A stretch of DNA of 64,000 bases, taken from the NCBI GenBank assembly GCA_035771175.1, contig CM069610.1:24580501-24644500 (forward strand). Direction: 5' to 3'. Below are positions 26,234 to 39,232 of this stretch, piece after piece. The notes beneath the pieces were generated by a model that was not told the origin of the DNA, did not search any database, and saw only the letters and a program-made list of their open reading frames with translations. A program made the position numbers and the translations under genes. Each line of letters begins with the position of its first letter. Position 1 is the first letter of the stretch. The DNA comes from Paratinospora sagittata (Eukaryota > Streptophyta > Magnoliopsida > Ranunculales > Menispermaceae).

Positions 26234-27413
26234 ATGGATAGCCTCCGCAAATCTAAGCACAAAAGGGATAAAATGAAGGACTTGCTGATCAACGACGTTA
26301 TCATCAAGACAGATTGCAATTTTGATTCTATTCGAAGCTTGTTTTGACAAATGCAAGAATCAATACTTTCTTCTCTTGAAAAACTCTTTGGAAAGCTCAA
26401 TCTAACTTGCAAAAATCGTGTGTGTTCTATTTTTGAAAATCAGAGAATGAGTGTTTTATAAAATTAGAAGTTGCGGGTTAAAGGGCAAGAGAGTACAAAA
26501 TGATTTGAATTCAAAACATTGTTTAATCTAAAGTTGTTTTGGGCGTGCAAGACAATAGGAATCATATAGGTGTTAGTAGAGAATATTTCAATTACGATAA
26601 CATGGAAAAAATGTGTAAGGAATAGAAAAATCGAGCAAGCAGAAGTGCCCACATTTTTCTCGTTAGAACTATCTGATTTTTTTCTCAGACGTGGATAGCG
26701 TGCTATTGGGTTGTGTATCATGTTCTCAACTGACAGATAGCAGACTATAGCAGATCGATATACACAAACCCGAGAGCTCGAGTTTTACGGACTTTTTGAT
26801 AGCGTTTTATCGAGGCCTATAGCGCGCTATTTCCCATTTTACTAAAAATGGAAAGATCACGGCAACTGCTTTATAGTGAAGTATCAAAGGGGAAAGCGCG
26901 CTATAGACAATTTTTCAGAAAAATAAATGTTTTATTATAGAACCCTATCAGCGTGCTATCAACACTGATAGTGCGCTAGTGCCTTCAGGAAAATTTTGGC
27001 AAATTGCTGGATAGCCTTATTTTTGTAAAATTAATATTTTGACACTCAAAAACCATTCCATTAACTGAAAACATATTGTATAAGATTAAAAACTTTTAAA
27101 TAACTCAAAACTCATTGAAATTATGATTAAAACCTTTAGGAAAACATTTTTTCAAAATGAAATACTATATCGAAATGATTTTGAAGACTTTGCAAATTTC
27201 ATAGTTTTAGTGCTGAGATTGATCGAGAGGTTACCCTACACTCCAAATATCAAACTAATGCCTTAGGCATGAGATATGTCTTCGTTCTTCAAGCTTTATT
27301 TTTGTAGACTTCGAAAGCTATTCTTTGATGTGTTCTTGATGCAAGACAATTGATGTGTTTTTTTTGTTGTGTTATCTTACCGAGACCACTTCATATACTT
27401 ACAAGTTAAAACA
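26234..27413 (+). repeat. Satellite monomer 23, type E (1,180 bp)
   Basis: E variants as in monomer 21 with offset 2,367. Private TTTTTGATAGCGTTTTATC and GCTATTCTTTGATG. Confidence 0.97.
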
Positions 27414-28600
27414 ATGGATAACCTCTGCAAATCTAAGCACAAAAGGGATAAAATGAAGGACTTGCTGATCAACGACGTTATCATCAAGACAGATTGCAAT
27501 TTTGATTCTATTCAAAGCTTGTTTTGACAAATGCAAGAATCAATACTTTCTTCTCTAGAAAAACTCTTTGGAAAGCTCAATCTAACTTGCAAAAATCGTA
27601 TGTGTTGTATTTTTGAAAATCAGAGAATGAGTGTTTTATAAAATTAGAAGTTGCGGGTTAAACGGCAAGAGTGTACAAAATGATTTGAATTCAAAACATT
27701 GTTTAATCTAAAGTTGTTTTGGGCATCCGAGACAATAGGAGTCATCTAGGTGTTAGTAGAGAATATTTCAATTAAGATAACCTGGAAAAATTGTGTAAGG
27801 AATAGAAAAATCGAGGAAGCAGAAGTGCCCACATTGCTCTAGTTAGAAATATCAGATTTTTGTCTCAGACGTAGATAGCGTGCTATTGGGTTGTGTATAA
27901 TGTTCTCAATTGACAGATAACAGGCTATAGCAGATCGATATACACAAACCCGAGAGCTCGAGTTTTATGGACTTTTCGATAGCGTGTTATCGAGGCCTAT
28001 ATCGCGCTATTGCCCATTTTACTAAAAATGGAAAGATCACGGCAACAGCTTTATAGCGAAGTATCAAAGGCGATAGCGCGGTATAGACAATTTTTCAGAA
28101 AAACAAATGTTTTGTTATAGAACCCTATCAGCGTGCTATCAACACTGATAGTGCGCTAGTGCCTTCAGGAAAATTTTGGCAAATTGCTGGATTGCCTTAT
28201 TTTTGAAAAATTAATATTTTGGCACTTAAAAACCATTCCATTAACTCAAAACAAATTGTATAAGATTAAAAACTTTTAAATATTTCAAAACTCATTGAAA
28301 TTATGATTAAAACCTTTCGGAAAACATTTTTTCAAAATGAAATACTATATCGAAGTGATTTTGAAGACTTTGCAGATTTCAGAGTTTTAGTGCTGAGATT
28401 GATCGAGAGGTTACCCTACACACCAAAGATCAAAGTAATGCCTTACTTAGGCATGAGATATGTCTTCATTCTTTTAGCTTGATTTTTGTAGACTTCGAAA
28501 GCTATTGTTTGATGTGTTCTTGATGCAAGACAATTGATGTGTTCTTTTTGGTTGTGTTATCTTACCGAGACCACTTCATATATACTTACAACTTTAAATA
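27414..28600 (+). repeat. Satellite monomer 24, type A (1,187 bp)
   Basis: A variants as in monomer 22 with offset 2,367, but with AAAGTTGTTTTGGGC as in monomer 17. Confidence 0.97.
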
Positions 28601-29787
28601 ATGGATAGCCTCCGCAAATCTAAGCACAAAAGGGATAAAATGAAGGACTTGCTGATCAACGACGTTATCATCAAGACAGATTGCAATTTTGATTCTATTC
28701 GAAGCTTGTTTTGACAAATGCAAGAATCAATACTTTCTTCTCTTGAAAAACTCTTTGGAAAGCTCAATCTAACTTGCAAAAATCGTGTGTGTTCTATTTT
28801 TGAAAATCAGAGAATGAGTGTTTTATAAAATTAGAAGTTGCGGGTTAAAGGGCAAGAGAGTACAAAACGATTTGAATTCAAAACATTGTTTAATCTAAAG
28901 TTGTTTTGGGCGTGCGAGACAATGGCAATCATCTAGGTGTTAGTAGAGAATATTTCAATTAACATAACCTGAAGAAATTGTATAAGGAATAGAAAAATCT
29001 AGGAAGCAGAAGTGCCCACATTTTTCTCGTTAGAAATATCAGATTTTTTTCTCAGACGTGGATAGCGTGCTATTGGGTTGTGTATCATGTTCTCAATTGA
29101 CAGATAGCATGCTATAGCAGATCGATATACACAAACCCGAGAGCTCGAGTTTTACGAACTTTCCGATAGCGTGTTATCGAGGCCTATAGCGCGCTATTGC
29201 CCATTTTACTAAAAATGAAAAGATCTCGGCGACAACTTTATAGCGAAGTATCAAACGGGATAGCGCGGTATAAACAATTTTTCAGAAAAACAAATGTTTT
29301 GTTATAGAACCCTATCAGCGTTCTATCAACACTGATAGTGCGCTAGTGCCTTCAGTAAAATTTTGGCAAATTGCTGGAGGGCATTTTTTTTGAAAAATTA
29401 ATATTTTGACACTCAAGAACCATTCCATTAACTCAAAACATATTGTATAAGATTAAAAACTTTTAAATAATTCAAATCTCATTGAAATTACGATTAAAAC
29501 CTTTCGGAAAACATTTTTTCAAAATGAAATACTATATCGAAGTGGGTTTGAAGAGTTTGCAGATTTCAGAGTTTTAGTGCTGAGATTGATCGAGAGGTTA
29601 CCCTACACACCAAAGATCAAACTAATGCCTTACTTAGGCATGAGATATGTCTTCGTTCTTTTAGCTTGATCTTTGTAGACTTCGAAAGCTATTGTTTGAT
29701 GTGTTCTTGATGCAAGACAATTGATGTGTTCTTTTTGGTTGTGTTATCTTACCGAGACCACTTCATATATACTTACAAATTAAAATA
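28601..29787 (+). repeat. Satellite monomer 25, type B with E-like start (1,187 bp)
   Basis: Starts CCTCCGCAAATC and has TTGTTTTGACAAATG (E-like), then becomes B with CTGAAGAAATTG, AATCTAGGAAGC and GCTGGAGGGC. A B/E mosaic in its first 250 bp or so. Confidence 0.95.
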
Positions 29788-30973
29788 ATGGATAGCCTCT
29801 GCAAATCTAAGCACAAAAGGGATAAAATGAAGGACTTGCTGATCAACGACGTTATCATCAAGACAGATTGCAATTTTGATTCTATTAGAAGCTTGTTTTG
29901 ACAAATGCAAGAATCAATACTTTCTTCTCTTGAAAAACTCTTTGAAAGCTCAATCTAACTTGCAAAAATTGTGTGTGTTGTATTTTTGAAAATCAGAGAA
30001 TGAATGTTTTATAAAATTAGAAGTTGCGGGTTAAAGGGCAAGAGAGTACAAAATGATTTGAATTCAAAACATTGTTTAATCTAAAGTTGTTTTGGGCGTG
30101 CGAGACAATGGCAATCATCTAGGTGTTAGTAGAGAATATTTCAATTAACATAACCTGGAGAAATTGTATAAGGAATAGAAAAATCGAGGAAGCAGAAGTG
30201 CCCACATTTTTCTCGTTAGAAATATCAGATTTTTTTCTCAGACCTGGATAGCGTGCTGTTGGGTTGTGTATCATGTTATCAATTGCCAGATAGCATGCTA
30301 TAGCAGATCGATATACACAAACCCGAGAGCTCGAGTTTTACGGACTTTCTGATAGCGTGTTATCGAGGCCTATAGCGCGCTATTGCCCATTTTACTAAAA
30401 ATGAAAAGATCTCGGCAACAGCTTTATAGCGAAGTATCAAAGGGGATAGCGCGGTATAGACAATTTTTCAGAAAAACAAATGTTTTGTTATAGAACCCTA
30501 TCACCGTGCTATCAACACTGATAGTGCGCTAGTGCCTTCTAGAAAATTTTGGCAAATTACTGGATAGCCTTATTTTTGAAGAATTAATATTTTGACACTC
30601 AAGAGGCATTCCATTAACTCAAAACATATTGTATATGATTAAAAACTTTCAAATAATTCAAAACTCATTTAAATTATGATTAAAAACTTTCGGAAAACAT
30701 TTTTTCAAAATGAAATACTATATCGAAGTGATTTTGAAGACTTTGCAGATTTTAGAGTTTTAGTGCTGAGATTGATCGAGAGGTTACCCTACATACCAAA
30801 GATCAAACTAATGCCTTACTTAGGCATGAGATATGTCTTCGTTCTTTTAGTTTTATCTCTGTAGACTTCGAAAGCTATTGTTTGATGTGTTCTTGATGCA
30901 AGACAATTGATGTGTTCTTTTTTGTTGTGTTATGTTACCAAGACCACTTCATATATACTTACAACTTAAAACA
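29788..30973 (+). repeat. Satellite monomer 26, type C (1,186 bp)
   Basis: Offset 8,286 from monomer 19 with the same private variants. CATGTTATCAATTGCC is a new change. Confidence 0.97.
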
Positions 30974-32152
30974 ATGGATAGCCTCTGCAAATCTTAGCAC
31001 AAAAGGGATAAATTGAAGGACTTGCTGATCAACGACGTTATCATCAAGACAGATTGCAAATTTGATTCTATTCGAAGCTTGTTTTGACAAATGCAAGAAT
31101 CAATACTTTCTTCTCTTGAAAAACTCTTTCAAAAGCTCAATCTGACTTGCAAAAATCGTGTGTTGTATTTTTGAAAATCAGAGAATGAGTGTTTTATAAA
31201 ATTAAAAGTTGCAGGTTAGAGGGCAAGAGAGTACAAAATGATTTGAATTCAAAACATTGTTTAATCCAAAGTTGTTTTGGGCGTGCGAGACAATTGGAAT
31301 CATCTAGGTGTTAGATATTTAAATTAAGATAACCTGGAAAAATTGTGTAAGGAATAGAAAAATCGAGCAAGCAGAAGTGACGATATTTTTCCCGTTAGAA
31401 ATATCAGATTTTTTCCACAGACGTAGATAGCGTGCTATTGGGTTGTGTATCATGTTCTCAATTGACAGATAGCAGGCTATAGCAGATCGATATACACAAA
31501 CCCGAGAGCTCGAGTTTTACGGACTTTCCGATAGCGTGTTATCGAGGCCTATAGCGCGCTATTGCCCATTTTACTAAAAATGAAAAAATCACGGCAACTG
31601 CTTTATAGCGTAGCATCAAAGGGGATAGCGCGGCATAAACAATTTTTCAGAAAAACAAATGTTTTGTTATAGAACCCTATCAGCGTGCTATCAACACTGA
31701 TAGTGCGCTAGTGCCTTCAGGAAAATTTTGGCAAATTGCTGGAGAGCCTTATTTTTGAAAAATTAATATTTTGACACTCAAGAACCATTCCATTAACTCA
31801 AAACATATTGTATAAGATTAAAAACTTTTAAATAATTCAAACCTCATTGAAATTACGATTAAAAACTTTCGGAAAACATTTTTTCAAAATGAAATACTAT
31901 ATCGAAGTGAGTTTGAAGACTTTGCAGATTTCAGAGTTTTAGTGCTGAGATTGATCGAGAGGTTACCCTACACACCAAAGATCAAACTAATGCCTTACTT
32001 AGGCATGAGATATGTCTTCGCTCTTCTAGCTTGATCTTTGTAGACTTCGAAAGCTATTGTTTGATGTGTTCTTGATGGAAGACAATTGATGTGTTCTTTT
32101 TTGTTGTGTAATCTTACCGAGACCACTTCATATATACTTACAACTTAAAACA
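30974..32152 (+). repeat. Satellite monomer 27, type D (1,179 bp)
   Basis: Offset 8,286 from monomer 20, with both small deletions. GAAGTGACGATATTT differs from GAAGTGTCGATATTT. Confidence 0.97.
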
Positions 32153-33333
32153 ATGGATAGCCTCCGCAAATCTAAGCACAAAAGGGATAAAATGAAGGAC
32201 TTGCTGATCAACGACGTTATCATCAAGACAGATTGCAATTTTGATTCTATTCGAAGCTTGTTTTGACAAATGCAAGAATCAATACTTTCTTCTCTTGAAA
32301 AACTCTTTGGAAAGCTCAATCTAACTTGCAAAAATCGTGTGTGTTCTATTTTTGAAAATCAGAGAATGAGTGTTTTATAAAATTAGAAGTTGCGGGTTAA
32401 AGGGCAAGAGAGTACAAAATGATTTGAATTCAAAACATTGTTTAATCTAAAGTTGTTTTGGGCGTGCAAGACAATAGGAATCATCTAGGTGTTAGTAGAG
32501 AATATTTCAATTACGATAACATGGAAAAAATGTGTAAGGAATAGAAAAATCGAGCAAGCAGAAGTGCCCACATTTTTCTCGTTAGAACTATCTGATTTTT
32601 TTCTCAGACGTGGATAGCGTGCTATTGGGTTGTGTATCATGTTCTCAACTGACAGATAGCAGACTATAGCAGATCGATATACACAAACCCGAGAGCTCGA
32701 GTTTTACGGACTTTTCGATAGCGTTTTATCGAGGCCTATAGCGCGCTATTTCCCATTTTACTAAAAATGGAAAGATCACGGCAACTGCTTTATAGCGAAG
32801 TATCAAAGGGGAAAGCGCGCTATAGACAATTTTTCAGAAAAATAAATGTTTTATTATAGAACCCTATCAGCGTGCTATCAACACTGATAGTGCGCTAGTG
32901 CCTTCAGGAAAATTTTGGCAAATTGCTGGATAGCCTTATTTTTGTAAAATTAATATTTTGACACTCAAAAACCATTCCATTAACTGAAAACATATTGTAT
33001 AAGATTAAAAACTTTTAAATAACTCAAAACTCATTGAAATTATGATTAAAACCTTTAGGAAAACATTTTTTCAAAATGAAATACTATATCGAAATGATTT
33101 TGAAGACTTTGCAAATTTCATAGTTTTAGTGCTGAGATTGATCGAGAGGTTACCCTAAACTCCAAATATCAAACTAATGCCTTAGGCATGAGATATGTCT
33201 TCGTTCTTCGAGCTTTATTTTTGTAGACTTCGAAAGCTATTGTTTGATGTGTTCTTGATGCAAGACAATTGATGTGTTTTTTTTTGTTGTGTTATCTTAC
33301 CGAGACCACTTCATATACTTACAACTTAAAACA
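32153..33333 (+). repeat. Satellite monomer 28, type E (1,181 bp)
   Basis: Offset 5,919 from monomer 23. Private GTTACCCTAAACTCC. The shortened hairpin is at 33177-33189. Confidence 0.97.
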
Positions 33334-34486
33334 ATGGATAGCCTCTGCAAATCTAAGCACAAGAGGGATAAAATGAAGAACATGCTGATCAACGACGTTA
33401 TCATCAAGACAGATTGCAATTTTGATTCTATTCGAAGCTTGTTTTGACAAATGCAAGAATCAATACTTTCTTCTCTTGAAAAACTCTTTGGAAAACCTTC
33501 AAAAATCGTGTGTGTTGTATTTTTGAAAATCAGAGAATGAGTGTTTTATAAAATTAGAAGTTGCGGCTTAAAGGGCAAGAGAGTACAAAATGATTTGAAT
33601 TCAAAACATTGTTTAATCTAAAGTTGTTTTGGGCGTGCCAGACAATAGGAATCATCTAGGTGTTGGTAGAGAATATTTCAATTAAGATAACCTGGAAGAA
33701 TTGTGTAAGGAATAGAAAAATCGAGCAAGCCAAAGTGCCCACATTTTTCTTGTTAGAATTATCAGATTTTTTGTCTCAGACGTGGATAGCGTGCTATTGG
33801 GTAGTGTATCATGTTCTCAATTGACAGATAGCAGGCTATAGCTCGAGTTTTACGGACTTTCCGATAGCGTGTTATCGAGGCCTATAGCGCGCTATTGCCC
33901 ATTTTATTAAAAATGGAAAGATCACGGCAACTACTTTATAGCGAAGTATCAAAGGCGATAGCGCGGTATAGACAATTTTTTCAGAAAAACAAAGGTTTTG
34001 TTATAGAACCCTATCAGCGTGCTATCAACACTGATAGTGCGCTAGTGCCTTCAGGAAAATTTTGGCAAATTGCTGGAGAGCCTTATTTTTGTAAAATTAA
34101 TATTTTGACACTCAAGAACCATTCCATTAACTCAAAACATATTGTATAAGATTAAAAACTTTTAAATAATTCAAACCTCAATGAAATTACGATTAAAACC
34201 ATTCGGAAAACAATTTTTCAAAATGAAATACTATATCGAAGTGAGTTTGAAGACTTTGCAGATTTCAGAGTTTTAGTGCTGAGATTGATCGAGAGGGTAC
34301 CCTACACACCAAAGATCAAACTAATGCCTTACTTAGGCATGAGATATGTCTTCGTTCTTCTAGCTTGATCTTTGTAGACTTCGAAAGCTATTGTTTGATG
34401 TGTTCTTGATGCAAGACAATTGATGTGTTCTTTTTTGTTGTGTTATCTTACCGAGACCACTTCATATATACTTACAACTTCAAACA
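33334..34486 (+). repeat. Satellite monomer 29, indel-bearing (1,153 bp)
   Basis: Two deletions: about 10 bp near 33493 (GGAAAACCTTCAAAAATCG), and 26 bp at 33840-33843 joining GGCTATAGC to TCGAG, with AGC at both ends of the lost segment. An extra T near 33977 opens a longer plus-strand frame. Boundary between the pentamer and F blocks. Confidence 0.96.
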
Positions 34487-35673
34487 ATGGATAGCCTCTC
34501 CAACTCTAAGCACAAAAGGGATAAAATGAAGGACTTGCTGATCAACGACGTTATCATCAAGACAGATTGCAATTTTGATTCTATTCGAAGCTTGTTTTGA
34601 CAAATGCAAGAATCAATACTTTCTTCTTTTGAAAAACTCTTTGGAAAGCTCAATCTAACTTGCAAAAATCGTGTGTGTTGTATTTTTGAAAATCAGAGAA
34701 TGAGTGTTTTATAAAATTAGATGTTGCGGGTTAAAGGGCAAGAGAGTACAAAATGATTTGAATTCAAAACATTGTTTAATCTAAAGTTGTTTTGGGCATG
34801 CGAGACAATAGGAATCATCTAGGTCTTAGTAGAAAAAATTTCAATTAAGATAACCTGGAAAAATTGTGTAAGGAATAGAAAAATCGAGCAAACAGAAGTG
34901 CCCACATTTTTCTTGTTAGAAATATCAGATTTTTTTCTCAGACGTCAATAGCGTGCTATTGGGATGTGTATCATGTTCTCAATTGACAGATAGCAGGCTA
35001 TAGCAGATCGATATACACAAACCCGAGAGCTCGAGTTATACGGACTTTCCGATAGCGTGTTATCGAGGCCTATAGCGCGCTATTGCCCATTTTACTAAAA
35101 ATGGAAAGATCACGGCAACAGCTTTATAGCGAAGTATCAAAGGGGATAGGGCGCTATAGACAATTTTTCAGAAAAACAAATGTTTTGTTAGAGAACCCTA
35201 TTAGCGTGCTATCAACACTGATAGTGCGCTAGTGCCTCCAGGAAAATTTTGGCAAATTGCTGGAGAGCCTTATTTTTGAAAAATTAATATTTTGACACTC
35301 AAGAACCATTCCATTAACGCAAAACATATTGTACAGGATTAAAAACTTTTAAATAATTCAAAACTCATTGAAATTACGATTAAAACCTTTCGAAAAACAT
35401 TTTTTCAAAATGAAATACTATATCGAAGTGAGTTTGAAGACTTTGCAGATTTTAGAGTTTTAGTGCTGAGATTGATCGAGAGGTTACCCTACACACCAAA
35501 GATCAAACTAATGCCTTACTTAGGCATGAGATATGTCTTCGTTCTTCTAGCTTGATCTTTGTAGACTTCGAAAGCTATTGTTTGATGTGTTCTTGATGCA
35601 AGACAATTGATGTGTTCTTTTTTGTTGTGTTATCTTACCGAGACCACTTCATATATACTTACAACTTCAAACA
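34487..35673 (+). repeat. Satellite monomer 30, type F (1,187 bp)
   Basis: CTCTCCAACTCTAAG, AGATGTTGCGGG and GATAGGGCGCTATAG; GTGCCTCCAGG replaces GTGCCTTCAGG in this block. Confidence 0.97.
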
Positions 35674-36859
35674 ATGGATAGCCTCTCCAAATCTAAGCAC
35701 AAGAGGGATAAAATGAAGAACTTGCTGATCAACGACCTTATCATCAAGACAGATTGCAATTTTGATTCTATTCGAAGCTTGTTTTGACAAATGCAAGAAT
35801 CAATGCTTTCTTCTCTTGAAAAACTCTTTGGAAAGCTCAATCTAACTTGCAAAAATCGTGTGTGTTCTATTTTTGAAAATCAGAGAATGAGTGTTTTATA
35901 AAATTAGAAGTTGCGGGTTAAAGGGCAAGAGAGTACAAAATGATTTGAATGCAAAACATTGTTTAATCTAAAGTTGTTTTGGGCATGCGAGACAATAGGA
36001 ATCATCTAGGTCTTAGTAGAAAATATTTCAATTAAGATAACCTGGAAAAATTGTGTAAGGAATAGAAAAATCGAGCAAACAGAAGTGCCCACATTTTTCT
36101 TGTTAGAAATATCAGATTTTTTTCTCAGACGTCAATAGCGTGCTATTGGATGTGTATCATGTTCTCAAGGGACAGATAGCAGGCTATAGCAGATCGATAT
36201 ACACAAACCCGAGAGCTCGAGTTTTACGGACTTTCCGATAGCGTGTTATCGAGGCTTATAGCGCGCTATTGCCCATTTTACTAAAAATGGAAAGATCACG
36301 GCAACAGCTTTATAGCGAAGTATCAAAGGGGATAGCCCGCTATAGACAATTTTTCAGAAAAACAAATGTTTTGTTAGAGAACCCTATCAGCGTGCTATCA
36401 ACACTGATAGTGCACTAGTGCCTCCAGGAAAATTTTGGCAAATTGCTGGAGAGCCTTATTTTTGAAAAATTAATATTTTGACACTCAAGAACCATTCCAT
36501 TAACGCAAAACATATTGTATACGATTAAAAACTTTTAAAGAATTCAAAACTCATTGAAATTACGATTAAAACCTTTCGGAAAACATTTTTTCAAAATGAA
36601 ATACTATATCGAAGTGAGTTTGAAGACTTTGCAGATTTCAGAGTTTTAGTGCTGAGATTGATCGAGAGGTTACCCTACACACCAAAAATCAAACTAATGC
36701 CTTACTTAGGCATGAGATATGTCTTCGTTCTCCTAGCTTGATCTTTGTAGACTTCGAAAGCTATTGTTTGATGTGTTCTTGATGCAAGACAATTGATGTG
36801 TTCTTTTTTGTTGTGTTATCTTACCGAGACCACTTCATATATACTTACAACTTCAAACA
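35674..36859 (+). repeat. Satellite monomer 31, type F (1,186 bp)
   Basis: AACGACCTTATC, CAATGCTTTC, GTTCTCAAGGGACAG and the altered box GATAGCCCGCTATAG are private. Confidence 0.97.
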
Positions 36860-38046
36860 ATGGATAGCCTCTCCAAATCTAAGCACAAAAGGGATAAAAT
36901 GAAGGACTTGCTGATCAACGACGTTATCATCAAGACAGATTGCAATTTTGATTCTATTCGAAGCTTGTTTTGACAAATGCAAGAATCAATACTTTCTTCT
37001 TTTGAAAAACTCTTTGGAAAGCTCAATCTAACTTGCAAAAATCGTGTGTGTTGTATTTTTGAAAATCAGAGAATGAGTGTTTTATAAAATTAGAAGTTGC
37101 GGGTTAAAGGGCAAGAGAGTACAAAATGATTTGAATTCAAAACATTGTTTAATCTAAAGTTGTTTTGGGCATGCGAGACAATAGGAATCATCTAGGTCTT
37201 AGTAGAAAATATTTCAATTAAGATATCCTGGAAAAATTGTGTAAGGAATAGAAAAATCGAGCAAACAGAAGTGCCCACATTTTTCTTGTTAGAAATATCA
37301 GATTTTTTTCTCAGACGTCAATAGCGTGCTATTGGGATGTGTATCATGTTCTCAATTGACAGATAGCAGGCTATAGCAGATCGATATACACAAACCCGAG
37401 AGCTCGAGTTTTACGGACTTTTCGATAGCGTGTTATCGAGGCCTATAGCGCGCTATTGCCCATTTTACTAAAAATGGAAAGATCACAGCAACAGCTTTAT
37501 AGCGAAGTATCAAAGGGGATAGCGCGCTATAGACAATTTTTCAGAAAAACAAATGTTTTGTTAGAGAACCCTATCAGCGTGCTATCAACACTGATAGTGC
37601 GCTAGTGCCTCCAGGAAAATTTTGGCAAATTGCTGGAGAGCCTTATTTTTGAAAAATTAATATTTTGACACTCAAGAACCATTCCATTAACGTAAAACAT
37701 ATTGTATAAGATTAAAAACTTTTAAATAATTCAAAACTCATTGAAATTACGATGAAAACCTTTCGGAAAACATTTTTTCAAAATGAAATACTATATCGAA
37801 GTGAGGTTGAAGACTTTGCAGATTTCAGAGTTTTAGTGCTGAGACTGATCGAGAGGTTACCCTACACACCAAAGATCAAACTAATGCCTTACTTAGGCAT
37901 GAGATATGTCTTCGTTCTTCTAGCTTGATCTTTGTAGACTTCGAAAGCTATTGTTTGATGTGTTCTTGATGCAAGACAATTGATGTGTTCTTTTTTGTTG
38001 TGTTATATTACCGAGACCACTTCATATATACTTACAACTTCAAACA
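36860..38046 (+). repeat. Satellite monomer 32, type F (1,187 bp)
   Basis: AAGATATCCTGG, GATCACAGCAAC, ACGATGAAAACC and GAGACTGATCG are private. Confidence 0.97.
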
Positions 38047-39232
38047 ATGGATAGCCTCTCCAACTCTAAGCACAAAAGGGATAAAAAGAAGGACTTGCTG
38101 ATCAACGACGTTATCATCAAGACAGATTGCAATTTTGATTCTATTCGAAGCTTGTTTTGACAAATGCAAGAATCAATACTTTCTTCTTTTGAAAAACTCT
38201 TTGGAAAGCTCAATCTAACTTGCAAAAATCGTGTGTGTTGTATTTTTGAAAATCAGAGAATGAGTGTTTTATAAAATTAGATGTTGCGGGTTAAAGGGCA
38301 AGAGAGTACAAAATGATTTGAATTCAAAACATTGTTTAATCTAAAGTTGTTTTGGGCATGCGAGACAATAGGAATCATCTAGGTCTTAGTAGAAAATATT
38401 TCAATTAAGATAACCTGGAAAAATTGTGTAAGGAATAGAAAAATCGAGCAAACAGAAGTGCCCACATTTTTCTCGTTAGAAATATCAGATTTTTTTCTCA
38501 GACGTCAATAGCGTGCTATTGGGATGTGTATCATGTTCTCAATTGACAGATAGCAGGCTATAGCAGATCGAAATACACAAACCCGAGAGCTCGAGTTTTA
38601 CGGACTTTCCGATAGCGTGTTATCGAGGCCTATAGCGCGCTATTGCCCATTTTACTAGAAATGGAAAGATCACGGCAACAGCTTTATAGCGAAGTATCAA
38701 AGGGGATAGCGCGCTATAGACAATTTTTCAGAAAAACAAATGTTTTGTTAGAGAACCCTATCAGCGTGCTATCAACACTGATAGTGCGCTAGTGCCTTCA
38801 GGAAAATTTTGGCAAATTGCTGGATAGCCTTATTTTTGTAAAATTAATATTTTGACACTCAAGAACCATTCCATTAACTCGAAACATATTGTATAAGATT
38901 AAAAACTTTTAAATAATTCAACACTCATTGAAATTATGATTAAAACCTTTCGGAAAACATTTTTTCAAAATGAAATACTATATCGAAGTGATTTTGAAGA
39001 CTTTGCAGATTTCAGAGTTTTAGTGCTGAGATTGATCGAGAGGTTACCCTACACACCAAAGATCAAACTAATGCCTAACTTAGGCATGAGATATGTCTTC
39101 GTTCTTCGAGCTTGATTTTTGTAGACTTCGAAAACTATTGTTTGATGTGTTCTTGATGCAAGACAATTGATGTGTTTTTTTTGTTGTGTTATCTTACCGA
39201 GACCACTTCATATATACTTACAACTTAAAACA
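38047..39232 (+). repeat. Satellite monomer 33, F head with G-like tail (1,186 bp)
   Basis: The head matches monomer 30 (CTCTCCAACTCTAAG). From about 38785 it follows G (CTTCAGGAAAA, TTTTTGTAAAATT, AACTCGAAACAT). Marks the F/G boundary. Confidence 0.95.

Larger units (their letters stand above)
25047..27413 (+). repeat. Partial pentamer inserted between two full copies: A-E dimer (2,367 bp)
   Basis: Monomer 25047 repeats the A variants and the next, 26234, repeats the E variants, so B, C and D are skipped. The A part still ends like A at 20181 (TCATTCTTTTAGCTTG), then switches to the E start (CCTCCGCAAATC) around 26220-26250. Types A and E therefore recur at 2,367 bp here, but at 5,918 and 5,919 bp in the flanks. 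An unequal exchange in register explains this most simply. Confidence 0.9.
27414..33333 (+). repeat. Higher-order repeat: pentamer A-B-C-D-E, copy 2 (5,920 bp)
   Basis: The order and private variants match copy 1 with offset 8,285-8,286 bp. Both D copies carry the shortened GGTGTTAGATATTTAAATT. The B copy at 28601 keeps CTTTAAATAATGG but has E-type CCTCCGCAAATC just after it, so its first part is a small B/E mosaic. Confidence 0.93.
34487..39232 (+). repeat. Run of four similar F-type monomers
   Basis: All four share CTTCAAACAATGGATAGCC, GGATAGCCTCTCCAA, AGGTCTTAGTAGAAAA and GCAAACAGAAGTGCCC, which I do not see elsewhere in this combination. The first and fourth share CTCTCCAACTCTAAG and AGATGTTGCGGG at a 3,560-bp offset, hinting at a trimer offset within the run. 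The fourth changes to G-type sequence in its last third. Confidence 0.88.

Noticed and set aside
33895..34149. 84-codon plus-strand frame over the box cluster
   Set aside because: It exists only because of an extra T in monomer 29. Its start is not ATG and no other monomer has it.
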